In this document: positions 41,571 through 49,410 of the stretch, piece after piece | Layout: each line of letters starts with the position of its first letter | Numbering within the stretch: position 1 is the stretch's first letter | Assembly: GCF_025143365.1 (NCBI RefSeq) | Contig: NZ_JALXPE010000008.1 | Span: 1 to 64,000 of the forward strand | DNA length: 64,000 nucleotides | Direction of reading: 5' to 3' | Source of the DNA: Microbacterium sp. p3-SID336 | GTDB taxonomy: Bacteria > Actinomycetota > Actinomycetes > Actinomycetales > Microbacteriaceae | Notes under the pieces: generated by a model | Database searches by the model: none | Seen by the model: only the letters and a program-made list of their open reading frames with translations | Told to the model about the DNA's origin: nothing | Translations under genes and position numbers: made by a program

Positions 41571-44093
41571 TCACTCGCGGGAGCCGATCTCCTCGATGGG
41601 CTTCCGGCGCAGCGTCTGGCCGGTCGCGACCAGGAGCGCCAGCAGCGCGAGCGCGCCCATGCCTCCGACGATCGCGAGCGAGCCGAGCACGGGCATCGCG
41701 GGGATCGGCTGCCCGGAGATGCCGTAGCTCATGCCCATGAGCGGCGGGATGGCGACCAGCACGCCGAACACCATCGACACGGCCGCCACCAGCACCGCCT
41801 CCAGCCGCATCATCGATCGCACCTGCCCGCGCGAGGCGCCGATCAGCTGCAGCAGCGCGAACTCCCTGGAGCGCTCGCCGGTCGCCATCACCAGCGTGTT
41901 GACCACGGCGATCGCGATGTAGCCGAGGATCACGAGCAGCGCGATGAGATTCACCCACCCCTGCTGGGTGAGCGCCTCGGCCCCCGTGGCCCGCTGCCCC
42001 GAGGCCGCGGTCGCCGTGAGGCCGTGGTCGGCCAGGGCCTGCGCGACCGCGTCGGTGCCGCCGTCCGCCGAGACGAGCGCGAACCCGTCGAGCCCCGCCG
42101 TGGTGTGCGCACGCACCTGTTCGACGTGCATGGTGAGGTCGCCGAAGCCGAGCCCGCGCTCGTACAGCGCGACCACCGTGGACTCCAGCGGCGTACCGTC
42201 GCCGAGCATCCCGGAGACCGTGTCGCCCACGCCGACGCCGAGGTTGTGCGCGGCGTCCGAACTCAGCGCCACCGTGGCACCGCCGTCGTCCAGAGCGGCC
42301 AGGGAGCCCTCGCGCACGTTCAGGTCGAGCAGCCCGTCGACCGTGGCAGGATCGATGCCCTGCAGCACGAGCTCGGTCCGCTCCAGCTGCCCCTCGATGT
42401 CGTACGAGTCGACCACGGCCGCACTCACCACGACGCCGGAAGCCGCGGTCACGCCCGGCACGTCGCGGAGACCTGCCACGACCGCGGGGGAGAGCCCGGC
42501 GGTCGACGACACCCGCAGCTCCGCGGTGACCCCTGCGCGCGTCTGGTGCGCGGCCTCGTCGGCCATGATCGCGGGACCGCCGATCTGCACGAGACCGAGC
42601 CCGATCCCCAGGGCGATGGGGAGGATGGCGGCCGCCATGCGCCGGCTCGCGGCGTTCGCGTTGGCCGCGGCGAGGAACCCCGGTGCCGACAGTCGGCGCA
42701 GCACCGGGCCGAGCAGCCGCGCGCACACCGCGACCAGCCACGGTCCGAGCAGGCCGAGCGCGACGATCAGCATCAGCGCGGCACCCGCGGAGGCGCCGAT
42801 CGCGGCATCTCCGCGCACGACCAGCGGCACAGTGGACACCGACACCCCCGCCGCGGCGAACACGATGCCTGTGATGATGCGCGGCAGCCCGATCGAGCCC
42901 GGCCCTGTCGAGGATTCGCGGAGCGCTTCGACGGGGTCCAGCTTCGCCGGCCGCCGTGCGGCGATCCGCGCCGCGCCCCAGGCCGCTCCGAGCACCAGCA
43001 GCACCGCCGCGACCGCGGGGCTCGGGCCGAGCGCCAGGGCGAAGTCGCCGGGGATGACGCCACCGGCGACGAAGGCCGACTGCAGCGCCGACGACAGCAG
43101 GTAGCCGGGGACGATCCCCAGCAGCACCGCGGCTCCGGCGACGACCAGCACCTCCCTGGCGATGATCGCGTGCACCTGCTGCGCCGTGGCGCCGACCGCC
43201 CGCAGCAGCGCGTACTCCCGCCGTCGCGACTGCACCGACAGGGACAGGGTCCCCGCGACGATGAACAGCGCCACGAGGATGCACGTGCCGACGAAGGCGC
43301 TGCCGATCGCGATCAGGGTGGTGCGCGCGGCCCCCGAGTCGAGGAACTCCACGTCGCCCCTGGCGTCGCCGGTCCGCACGACCAGGCCGGGGAGGGCCTC
43401 GCGGATCGCTGTCGCGGTCTGCTCCGCGTCGGCGCCGCCGTCGAGCAGCACGCCGAGCGCCTGTGGTCGTCCGCCGTGCGGGTCGAGGTCGGCGATGCGG
43501 TCGTCGGCGAGGAAGACATGCGTGCCGCGCTGCGGCAGCACGGGGGCCGTGACCTCCCCCGTCACCCGGTAGGTCGCCGGCTCTCCGCCGTGCGCGAGCA
43601 CCGTGGTGTCGCCGATCTCGAGCGACGACCCCGCGACGACGGCGATCTCGTCCGCGGCGGTCGGCTCCGCGCCCTCCGTGAGCGCGAAGCCGGTGAGGGC
43701 TGTCGACGACCACGGGTGCGCCTGCAGGGTGGGGGCGGCGGCAGAGTCGCCGGCGGCGGCGAGGGGCACGGTCGCGTCGGGGACGACGGCCTGCACCCCG
43801 GCGATGTCGGCGATGCCGTCCGCGACGTCATCCGGCAGCGGCGCGCGCTCGCGCAGCGGCACCGGAAGGTCTTCCGGCACGTCGGCCTGCTGCGGTGCGC
43901 CCACCACGATGTCGGCCGCGGTGTACCGCTCGGGGGCGAGCCCGCCGCGGATGCCGGACTCCACCAGCACGCCGAGGCCCGTCACGAGCGCGCTCGCCAC
44001 GAAGATCGCGACGAACACCCCGGTCAGACTCCCCCGGTGGTGCCGGAGGTCCGCGCGGACCAGCCGCCCGAGGCCCAGATGCCGCGCCGACAT
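41571..44093 (-). CDS. MacB/FtsX-type ABC transporter permease
   Basis: This is an 840-residue permease with the duplicated FtsX layout. There is one N-terminal membrane helix (GVFVAIFVASALVTGLGVLV), a long extracellular domain, three helices near residues 255-385 beside the SRRREYALLRAVGATAQQV motif, and further central helices. A second extracellular domain follows, and three C-terminal helices beside GERSREFALLQLIGASRGQV. The two matching motifs are the coupling sites for the ATPase. Such proteins move substrates at the outer face by mechanotransmission, for example peptides or lipoproteins. Its ATG shares one base with the stop of the ATPase gene (TGATG). A two-component system is encoded divergently just upstream. 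Confidence 0.92.
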   Translation of the reverse strand: MSARHLGLGRLVRADLRHHRGSLTGVFVAIFVASALVTGLGVLVESGIRGGLAPERYTAADIVVGAPQQADVPEDLPVPLRERAPLPDDVADGIADIAGVQAVVPDATVPLAAAGDSAAAPTLQAHPWSSTALTGFALTEGAEPTAADEIAVVAGSSLEIGDTTVLAHGGEPATYRVTGEVTAPVLPQRGTHVFLADDRIADLDPHGGRPQALGVLLDGGADAEQTATAIREALPGLVVRTGDARGDVEFLDSGAARTTLIAIGSAFVGTCILVALFIVAGTLSLSVQSRRREYALLRAVGATAQQVHAIIAREVLVVAGAAVLLGIVPGYLLSSALQSAFVAGGVIPGDFALALGPSPAVAAVLLVLGAAWGAARIAARRPAKLDPVEALRESSTGPGSIGLPRIITGIVFAAAGVSVSTVPLVVRGDAAIGASAGAALMLIVALGLLGPWLVAVCARLLGPVLRRLSAPGFLAAANANAASRRMAAAILPIALGIGLGLVQIGGPAIMADEAAHQTRAGVTAELRVSSTAGLSPAVVAGLRDVPGVTAASGVVVSAAVVDSYDIEGQLERTELVLQGIDPATVDGLLDLNVREGSLAALDDGGATVALSSDAAHNLGVGVGDTVSGMLGDGTPLESTVVALYERGLGFGDLTMHVEQVRAHTTAGLDGFALVSADGGTDAVAQALADHGLTATAASGQRATGAEALTQQGWVNLIALLVILGYIAIAVVNTLVMATGERSREFALLQLIGASRGQVRSMMRLEAVLVAAVSMVFGVLVAIPPLMGMSYGISGQPIPAMPVLGSLAIVGGMGALALLALLVATGQTLRRKPIEEIGSRE

Positions 44094-44860
44094 CACCACT
44101 CCCCCAGGGTGCTCATGCGCGCCGTGATCTGCTGCGGCGTCGCGCCGTCGAGGTGTCCGGCGAAGGCGCCGTCGGCGAGGAAGATCACGCGGTCGGCGTG
44201 TGCCGCGACGACGGGGTCGTGCGTGACGACCACGACCGTCTGATGCAGTTCGCGGGCCGTGTGCGCCAGCAGGTCGAGCACCTGCGCGCCCGTGCGCGAG
44301 TCGAGCGCCCCGGTCGGCTCGTCGCCGAAGACCACGTGCGGCCGGGTGATGAGCGCCCGCGCGATCGCCACCCGCTGCTGCTGCCCTCCGGAGAGCTCGG
44401 CGGGGCGGCGGTGCCGGCGGTCGCTCAGCCCCACAGCGGCGAGCAGCGTCTCCAGCCAGGCGCTGTCGAGGGTGCGTCGGCCGAGCCGCAGCGGCAGCGT
44501 GATGTTGTCCTCCACCGTGAGCGCGGGCAGCAGGTTGTACGCCTGGAAGACGAAGCCGACGTGGTCGCGGCGGAAGGCCGAGAGCTGCCGGGGCTTGAGC
44601 GCTGAGATCTCGGTGCCGCCCAGGTGCACGGTGCCGCTCGTGGGCCGGTCGAGCCCCGCCGCGCTGTGCAGCAGCGTGCTCTTGCCCGAGCCGGACGGAC
44701 CCATGATCGCGGTGAAGGAGCCCTTCGCGATGGCGAGGTTCACGCCGCGCAGGGCGGTGACCTGGGCGCTGCCGGAGCCGTAGGTCTTGACGAGGGCCGA
44801 CAGCCGCAGGGCTTCGGTCGGTGCCGCTTCGACGAGCGGCGCAGGGGATGTCGTGGTCAT
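44093..44860 (-). CDS. ABC transporter ATP-binding protein, LolD/MacB type
   Basis: This is a 255-residue ATPase: Walker A GPSGSGKST, Q-loop FVFQAYNLLP, signature LSGGQQQRVAIARAL, Walker B VVFGDEPTGALD and switch His in VVVTHDP. It energises the FtsX-type permease encoded immediately downstream. A Pro/Ala/Thr-rich N-terminal leader of ~18 residues precedes the domain. The gene is divergent from the histidine kinase, with 123 bases between, where a shared control region is expected. Pairs of this type next to two-component systems often answer cell-envelope stress, but the trigger here is unknown. Confidence 0.95.
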   Translation of the reverse strand: MTTTSPAPLVEAAPTEALRLSALVKTYGSGSAQVTALRGVNLAIAKGSFTAIMGPSGSGKSTLLHSAAGLDRPTSGTVHLGGTEISALKPRQLSAFRRDHVGFVFQAYNLLPALTVEDNITLPLRLGRRTLDSAWLETLLAAVGLSDRRHRRPAELSGGQQQRVAIARALITRPHVVFGDEPTGALDSRTGAQVLDLLAHTARELHQTVVVVTHDPVVAAHADRVIFLADGAFAGHLDGATPQQITARMSTLGEW

Positions 44861-44983
44861 GCTTCGACGCTAGGAACCGCGGGCGTCGCACCCCATCCCG
44901 CCCGCTGCCGCATCGATGGTGGAGCTGGCTATACCGTCCCGCGCTCCCCGCTCCGGCAGACTTGCAGGGTGAAGGACGGATGG

Positions 44984-46201
44984 ATGCGCCGCTGGCTGCG
45001 CGATGCGCGCTTCCTCGGCGTCGAGCTGGGGGCCACCGTCGTATCGCTGGGGCTGTTCTGCGTGCTGGTGGTGCTGCTGCCGCTCATGCTCATCACCGGC
45101 GGCGTGCTGCTGCTGCCGCAGGCCGTGCAGGTGCTGCACCGCTGGAGCGACAGGGCGCGGCGGCGGATCGGGCGGCGGCGCGGCGAGGAGCTTCCGGCCC
45201 TCGCACGGACTCTGCCCCGCGGCGCCACGCTCGACGAGCGGCTGCGCTTCGCCTTCTCCCGTGCGTCCGCCCGTGACGCCCTGTGGCTGCTGATCCACGC
45301 GTTTCCGGTGATGTGGGTGTCGCTGCTGACGCTCGCGCTGCCCCTCTCGGCCGTGAACACGCTCGCGACCACCTGGTACTGGCAGTTCGCGCCCGCCGAC
45401 GACCCGGTGGGCTCGCCGTACCCCGTGACGTCGTGGGAGCTGGCGTGGACGATGCCGCTGGTGGCACTGGCGTACGCCGTGGCCTCGGCCTTCCTGGTGC
45501 CGGCGGTCGCGCGACTCGTGGCGTTCGTCTCGGCGAAGCTGCTGGCCACGCCTGCGAAGTCGCGTCTCGCGGCCAGGGTCGACGCGCTGACGCTGAGCCG
45601 TGCCGCTGCGCTCGACGCCCACGCGGCGGAGCTGCGGCGCATCGAACGCGATCTGCACGACGGTGCGCAGAACCGGCTGGTGAACGTGGTGATGATGCTG
45701 GGGATCGCGGAGCGCGCGGACGAGACGGGCGGCGATGTGCGCGAACCGCTGCGGCGGGCGCAGGACGCGGCGGCCGACGCCCTGGCGGGACTGCGGCGCA
45801 CGGTGCACGACATCTATCCGCCGATCCTCGACGAACTGGGGCTGGAGGGGGCCCTGGCCTCGCTCGCCGGGCGCAGCGTCGTGCCGTGCACGGTGGAGAC
45901 CTCCGGGGTGGGCCGAGTGCCGGCCGCCGTGGAGTCGGCGAGCTACTTCGTGGTGGCGGAGGCGCTGACGAATGTGAACAAGTACAGCGGGGCCACCCGG
46001 GCGACGGTGCACGTGGAGCGTGAGGGCGAGCTGCTGCTGATCGCGGTGGAGGACGACGGCATGGGCGGCGCCGCCGAGCGGCCGGGCGGGGGTCTTGCGG
46101 GGATCCGCCGTCGGGTCGAGGCGTTCGAGGGCACCATGGAGGTGTCGAGTCCCGCGGGCGGGCCGACCATCCTGAGGACGGAGCTGCCATGCGGGTCGTG
46201 A
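44984..46201 (+). CDS. Sensor histidine kinase, NarL-type (HisKA_3)
   Basis: This is a 405-residue membrane kinase. The N-terminal part has about four to five membrane helices in two groups with a short outer loop (NTLATTWYWQFAPADDPVGSPYPVTSWE). The dimerisation box RRIERDLHDGAQNRLVNVVM contains the phospho-acceptor His225. The ATPase domain has EALTNVNKYS (N box) and GGGLAGIRRRVEAFEG. I chose the ATG at 44984 because AAGGA lies seven bases upstream; a GTG five codons earlier (44969) is possible. It overlaps the response-regulator gene by 13 bases. The short sensor suggests detection within or near the membrane. Confidence 0.92.
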   Translation: MRRWLRDARFLGVELGATVVSLGLFCVLVVLLPLMLITGGVLLLPQAVQVLHRWSDRARRRIGRRRGEELPALARTLPRGATLDERLRFAFSRASARDALWLLIHAFPVMWVSLLTLALPLSAVNTLATTWYWQFAPADDPVGSPYPVTSWELAWTMPLVALAYAVASAFLVPAVARLVAFVSAKLLATPAKSRLAARVDALTLSRAAALDAHAAELRRIERDLHDGAQNRLVNVVMMLGIAERADETGGDVREPLRRAQDAAADALAGLRRTVHDIYPPILDELGLEGALASLAGRSVVPCTVETSGVGRVPAAVESASYFVVAEALTNVNKYSGATRATVHVEREGELLLIAVEDDGMGGAAERPGGGLAGIRRRVEAFEGTMEVSSPAGGPTILRTELPCGS

Positions 46202-46827
46202 TCGCCGAGGACGACACGCTGCTGCGGGAGGGCCTGGCGCTGCTGCTGCGCAGCGAGGGCTTCGACGTGGTGGGCGCGGTGCCGGACGCGGAGGGGTTCC
46301 TGGCGCTGCTCGACCAGGCGGATGCCGCCGTGCTCGACGTGCGGATGCCGCCCACCTTCACGAGCGAGGGCCTCAAGGCGGCCGCGGAGGCCAGGGCCCG
46401 GCGCCCCGGCTTCCCGGTGCTCGTGCTCTCCGCCTACGTGGAGGACCGCTACGCGGGCGAGCTGCTCGCCGCGGGGGCCGACGGCCTCGGGTATCTGCTG
46501 AAGGAACGCGTGGGCAAGGTCGCGGCGTTCGTGGATGCGCTGCGCCGCGTGGCCGCCGGGGGCACGGTGATGGACCCGGAGGTCATCTCGCAGCTGATGA
46601 GCCGCCGCCGGGCCGACGACCCCGTGCAGACCCTGACCCCGCGCGAGCGGGAGGTGCTCGGGCTGATGGCCGAGGGGTTGGACAACACCACGATCGCCGA
46701 GCGGCTGTTCGTGACCGAGACCGCGGTGAGCAAGCACATCGGCAACATCTTCGCCAAGCTCGGCCTCGCCTCGTCCGACAGCGGTCACCGTCGCGTGCTC
46801 GCCGTGCTCGCCTATCTCCGCACCTGA
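46189..46827 (+). CDS. Response regulator, NarL/LuxR type
   Basis: This is a 212-residue two-domain regulator. The receiver has the acidic pair EDD at residues 7-9, phospho-acceptor Asp50 (VLDVRMPP), Ser in VLVLSAY and Lys in YLLKERVG. The C-terminal LuxR helix-turn-helix is LTPREREVLGLMAEGLDNTTIAERLFVTETAVSKHIGNIFAKLGL. It pairs with the kinase whose end it overlaps, and most likely controls the divergent MacB/FtsX-type transporter genes. A possible binding site was not identified. Confidence 0.95.
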   Translation: MRVVIAEDDTLLREGLALLLRSEGFDVVGAVPDAEGFLALLDQADAAVLDVRMPPTFTSEGLKAAAEARARRPGFPVLVLSAYVEDRYAGELLAAGADGLGYLLKERVGKVAAFVDALRRVAAGGTVMDPEVISQLMSRRRADDPVQTLTPREREVLGLMAEGLDNTTIAERLFVTETAVSKHIGNIFAKLGLASSDSGHRRVLAVLAYLRT

Positions 46828-46876
46828 CACCGCGGGGACCCTCTCCGGACATCTCTCGAAGAAGTTCGGTATTCGG

Positions 46877-46935
46877 TGTTGCTAAGTACCGGTACTCAGT
46901 GTTACTTTGTACCGGTACCCAGCAACACTGAGTAC
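46877..46935. promoter_or_regulatory. Nested palindromic operator upstream of the PadR gene
   Basis: An AT-richer block upstream of the padR-type gene contains three layers of symmetry. TGTTGCT at 46877-46883 mirrors AGCAACA at 46921-46927. The 12-base arm GTACTCAGTGTT at 46892-46903 mirrors 46924-46935 perfectly. The octamer TACCGGTA occurs at 46887-46894 and 46910-46917. This is much more symmetry than a single PadR site (ATGT-N8-ACAT type) and probably overlaps the promoter. Confidence 0.75.
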
Positions 46936-46960
46936 CCAACCGAGAACGAGAGGGGACCCG

Positions 46961-47302
46961 ATGGGCAAGCAGATGACCGAGATGCTCAAGGGCACCCTGG
47001 AGGGCATCGTGCTGGCCCTCCTCGCCGAGCAGCCGGCATACGGCTATGAGATCACCACCCGCCTGCGCGAGCACGGCTTCACCGACACCGCCGAGGGCAC
47101 CGTCTACGCCCTGCTGGTCAGGATCGAGCAGAAGAAGCTCGTCGACGTGGAGAAGGTGCCCAGCGAGAAGGGTCCGCCCCGCAAGGTGTACACGCTCAAC
47201 GCGCAGGGCAGGCACGAGCTGGAGGAGTTCTGGACCACCTGGGACTTCCTCCGGACGCACATCGAACGACTCAACACGCACACCCCCGACAAGGAGAACT
47301 GA
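46961..47302 (+). CDS. PadR-family transcriptional regulator
   Basis: This is a 113-residue winged-helix regulator of the short PadR type: LKGTLEGIVLALLAEQPAYGYEITTRLREHGF, then TAEGTVYALLVRIEQKKLVDVEK and GPPRKVYTLNAQGRHELEEF. The C-terminal helix for dimerisation is short. It leads an operon with a DUF1048 protein and a DrrAB-like ABC exporter. PadR repressors of this arrangement usually bind the exported drug and release their own promoter. The ATG at 46961 follows GAGAGGGG, and the nested palindromes lie 26 bases or more upstream. Confidence 0.93.
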   Translation: MGKQMTEMLKGTLEGIVLALLAEQPAYGYEITTRLREHGFTDTAEGTVYALLVRIEQKKLVDVEKVPSEKGPPRKVYTLNAQGRHELEEFWTTWDFLRTHIERLNTHTPDKEN

Positions 47303-47303
47303 C

Positions 47304-47672
47304 ATGGCCGCCAAGTGGATCGAAGCCCTCACCGGCTCGCTCGAGCAGAAGAAGCAGTACAAGCAGGCGAAGGCCCGCATCGAGGCCCTGCCCTCGCCCT
47401 ACCGCGAGGTCGCGAACGCCCAGTACCGGTACTACCTGTACTACGGCGGCATCACCGACGGCGACACCATCGTGACGATGTTCCTCGACCTCGCCGACCT
47501 CTGGGAGCGCGCCGCCCTCGACGGCACGCCGGTGAGCGCGATCGTGGGCGACGACCCCGTCGAGTACGCCGAGGAGTACGCCAGGGCGTACGGCGGGACG
47601 CAGTGGATCGACAAGGAGCGCGCACGCCTCATCAAGGCGTTCGACGACGCGAAGAAGAAGGAGGAGTCATGA
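47304..47672 (+). CDS. DUF1048 family protein
   Basis: This is a 122-residue soluble, helical, highly charged protein: WIEALTGSLEQKKQYKQAKARIEALPSPYREVANAQYRYYLYYGGITDGDT, then an acidic middle and a basic end (RARLIKAFDDAKKKEES). DUF1048 proteins commonly follow PadR regulators and precede ABC exporters in actinomycetes and firmicutes; their role is not known. The ATG at 47304 lies one base after the padR stop, with AAGGAG upstream, and the next gene starts within its stop codon (ATGA). It probably belongs functionally to the exporter module as an accessory or modulator. Confidence 0.88.
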   Translation: MAAKWIEALTGSLEQKKQYKQAKARIEALPSPYREVANAQYRYYLYYGGITDGDTIVTMFLDLADLWERAALDGTPVSAIVGDDPVEYAEEYARAYGGTQWIDKERARLIKAFDDAKKKEES

Positions 47673-48436
47673 CGAACGCGGCCATCTCGGTGCGCGGCAT
47701 CGAGAAGTCCTACAAAGATCTGCACGTGCTGCGCGGCGTCGACTTCGAGGTGGAGCGGGGATCGATCTTCGCCCTCCTCGGGTCGAACGGCGCCGGCAAG
47801 ACCACCATGGTCCGCATCCTGTCCACGCTGCTGAAGGCCGACGCGGGTGCCGCGTCGGTGCAGGGCGTCGACGTCGCGGCGGACCCGCTGGGCGTGCGTG
47901 AGCGCATCAGCCTCACCGGGCAGTTCGCGGCGGTCGACGAGATCCTCACCGGGCGCGAGAACCTGGTGCTGGTCGCCAGGCTGCGGCACCTCTCCGACCC
48001 CGGCGCGGTGGCCGACCGGCTGCTGTCGACGTTCCGGCTCACGGATGCGGGCGGCCGCAAGGTCGGGACCTACTCCGGAGGCATGCGGCGCCGGCTCGAC
48101 ATCGCGATGAGCCTGGTCGGCGACCCCGAGGTGATCTACCTCGACGAGCCGACCACGGGCCTCGACCCCGAGGCGCGCATCGAGGTGTGGGACGTCGTGA
48201 AGCAGCTCGCCCAGAGCGGCACCACCGTGCTGCTCACCACGCAGTACCTCGACGAGGCGGAGCAGCTGGCCGACCGGATCGCGATCCTGCACGAGGGCCG
48301 CATCATCGCGAACGACACGCTCGCCGGGCTGAAGCAGCTGCTGCCGCCCGCGCAGGTCGAGTACGTCGAGAAGCAGCCCACGCTCGAGGAGATCTTCCTC
48401 ACCCTGATCGGACCCTCACGAAAGGACGCCGCATGA
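47669..48436 (+). CDS. ABC exporter ATP-binding protein, DrrA type
   Basis: This is a 255-residue ATPase: Walker A GSNGAGKTT, Q-loop ISLTGQFAAVDEILTGRENL, signature YSGGMRRRLDIAMSL, Walker B VIYLDEPTTGLD and switch His replaced by Gln in LLTTQYLDEAEQL, as is normal for the DrrA subfamily. DrrA proteins usually have ~300-330 residues; this one has a shortened C-terminal part ending VEKQPTLEEIFLTLIG. It powers the DrrB-like permease encoded next, probably expelling a hydrophobic compound sensed by the PadR regulator. It overlaps both neighbours by four bases. Confidence 0.93.
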   Translation: MTNAAISVRGIEKSYKDLHVLRGVDFEVERGSIFALLGSNGAGKTTMVRILSTLLKADAGAASVQGVDVAADPLGVRERISLTGQFAAVDEILTGRENLVLVARLRHLSDPGAVADRLLSTFRLTDAGGRKVGTYSGGMRRRLDIAMSLVGDPEVIYLDEPTTGLDPEARIEVWDVVKQLAQSGTTVLLTTQYLDEAEQLADRIAILHEGRIIANDTLAGLKQLLPPAQVEYVEKQPTLEEIFLTLIGPSRKDAA

Positions 48437-49200
48437 GCACGCACTTCGCCGCCGACACGGCGACGCTCACCGGCCGCTCCATGCGGCACATCTTCCGCAG
48501 TCCCGACACGATCATCACCACAGCGGTCACCCCGATCGCGCTGATGCTCCTGTTCGTGTACGTCTTCGGCGGCGCTCTGCAGCAGAGCACCGGCGCCGAG
48601 AACTACGTGAACTACCTGCTGCCGGGCATCCTGCTCATCGCCATCGCCTCGGGCATCGCGTACACCGCGTTCCGGCTGTTCACCGACATGCAGAGCGGCA
48701 TCTTCGAGCGCTTCCACTCCATGCCGATCGCCCGGTCGAGCGTGCTGTGGGCGCATGTGCTGACGTCGCTCACGGCGAACGCCATCACGCTCGCGATCAT
48801 CTTCGCGGTCGGCTTCCTGATGGGGTTCCGCACCGGGGCGAGCGTCTGGGCGTGGCTCGGCGTGATCGGCATCCTGATGCTGTTCACCCTGGCGCTCACC
48901 TGGCTCGCGATCATCGCGGGGCTGAACGCCAAGACGGTCGACGGCGCGAGCGCGTTCTCCTATCCGCTGATCTTCCTGCCGTTCATCAGCTCGGCCTTCG
49001 TGCCGACCGACACGATGCCCGGCCCGGTGCAGTGGTTCGCCGAGCACCAGCCGGTCACCTCGATCGTCAACACCATCCAGGCACTGTTCGCCGAGCAGCC
49101 CGTGGGCGACGACATCTGGATCGCACTGGCCTGGTGCGTCGGCATCCTCGTGGTCGCCTACGTGTTCGCGATCATCTCGTACCGGAAGAAGGTCAGCTGA
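48433..49200 (+). CDS. ABC-2 type exporter permease, DrrB type
   Basis: This is a 255-residue membrane protein with six helices, beginning with a cytoplasmic RSMRHIFRSPDTIITTAVTPIALMLLFVYVFGG segment. The family signature region near the C-terminus reads FSYPLIFLPFISSAFVPTDTMPGPVQWFAEHQPVTSIVNTIQAL, the ABC-2 motif with the conserved Pro-Phe and aromatic residues. It forms a dimer with two copies of the DrrA-type ATPase. It ends the PadR operon and is followed by two stem-loops. The substrate is unknown. Confidence 0.93.
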   Translation: MSTHFAADTATLTGRSMRHIFRSPDTIITTAVTPIALMLLFVYVFGGALQQSTGAENYVNYLLPGILLIAIASGIAYTAFRLFTDMQSGIFERFHSMPIARSSVLWAHVLTSLTANAITLAIIFAVGFLMGFRTGASVWAWLGVIGILMLFTLALTWLAIIAGLNAKTVDGASAFSYPLIFLPFISSAFVPTDTMPGPVQWFAEHQPVTSIVNTIQALFAEQPVGDDIWIALAWCVGILVVAYVFAIISYRKKVS

Positions 49201-49210
49201 TCGCCAAGCG

Positions 49211-49246
49211 GGACGGAACGCTCCGTCCGGGGTCTCGCACCCCGGC
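49211..49246 (+). terminator. Two adjacent stem-loops after the PadR/ABC operon
   Basis: GGACGGA-ACGC-TCCGTCC (49211-49228) is followed at once by CCGGGGT-CTCGC-ACCCCGG (49228-49246), starting ten bases after the permease stop. Together they form a likely terminator. The rest of the 210-base gap to the esterase gene holds no recognisable gene. Confidence 0.6.
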
Positions 49247-49410
49247 CGGGGCGTCTCGCTGCGCTCGGCGTCGACCGGTATGAAGCACGCCGCGGGGGTC
49301 GGCGGGAGCGGGGGATCTTCCTACGATGGTCGCCATGGCGTGTGCTTCTCGACTCGGTACGAATCATCTGACGGCCCGGGCGAGCATCGCCGACACGGAG
49401 CGTTCCTGAC

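Noticed and set aside
36042..44243. An 8.2-kb open frame on the plus strand opposite the DUF11 and FtsX genes
   Set aside because: It is a high-GC shadow of two well-supported minus-strand genes. Its translation is low-complexity Arg/Gly/Ala/His sequence without any family pattern.
49280..49410. Short plus-strand frame before the esterase
   Set aside because: It has no ribosome site or family pattern and overlaps the region just before the better-supported GTG start.
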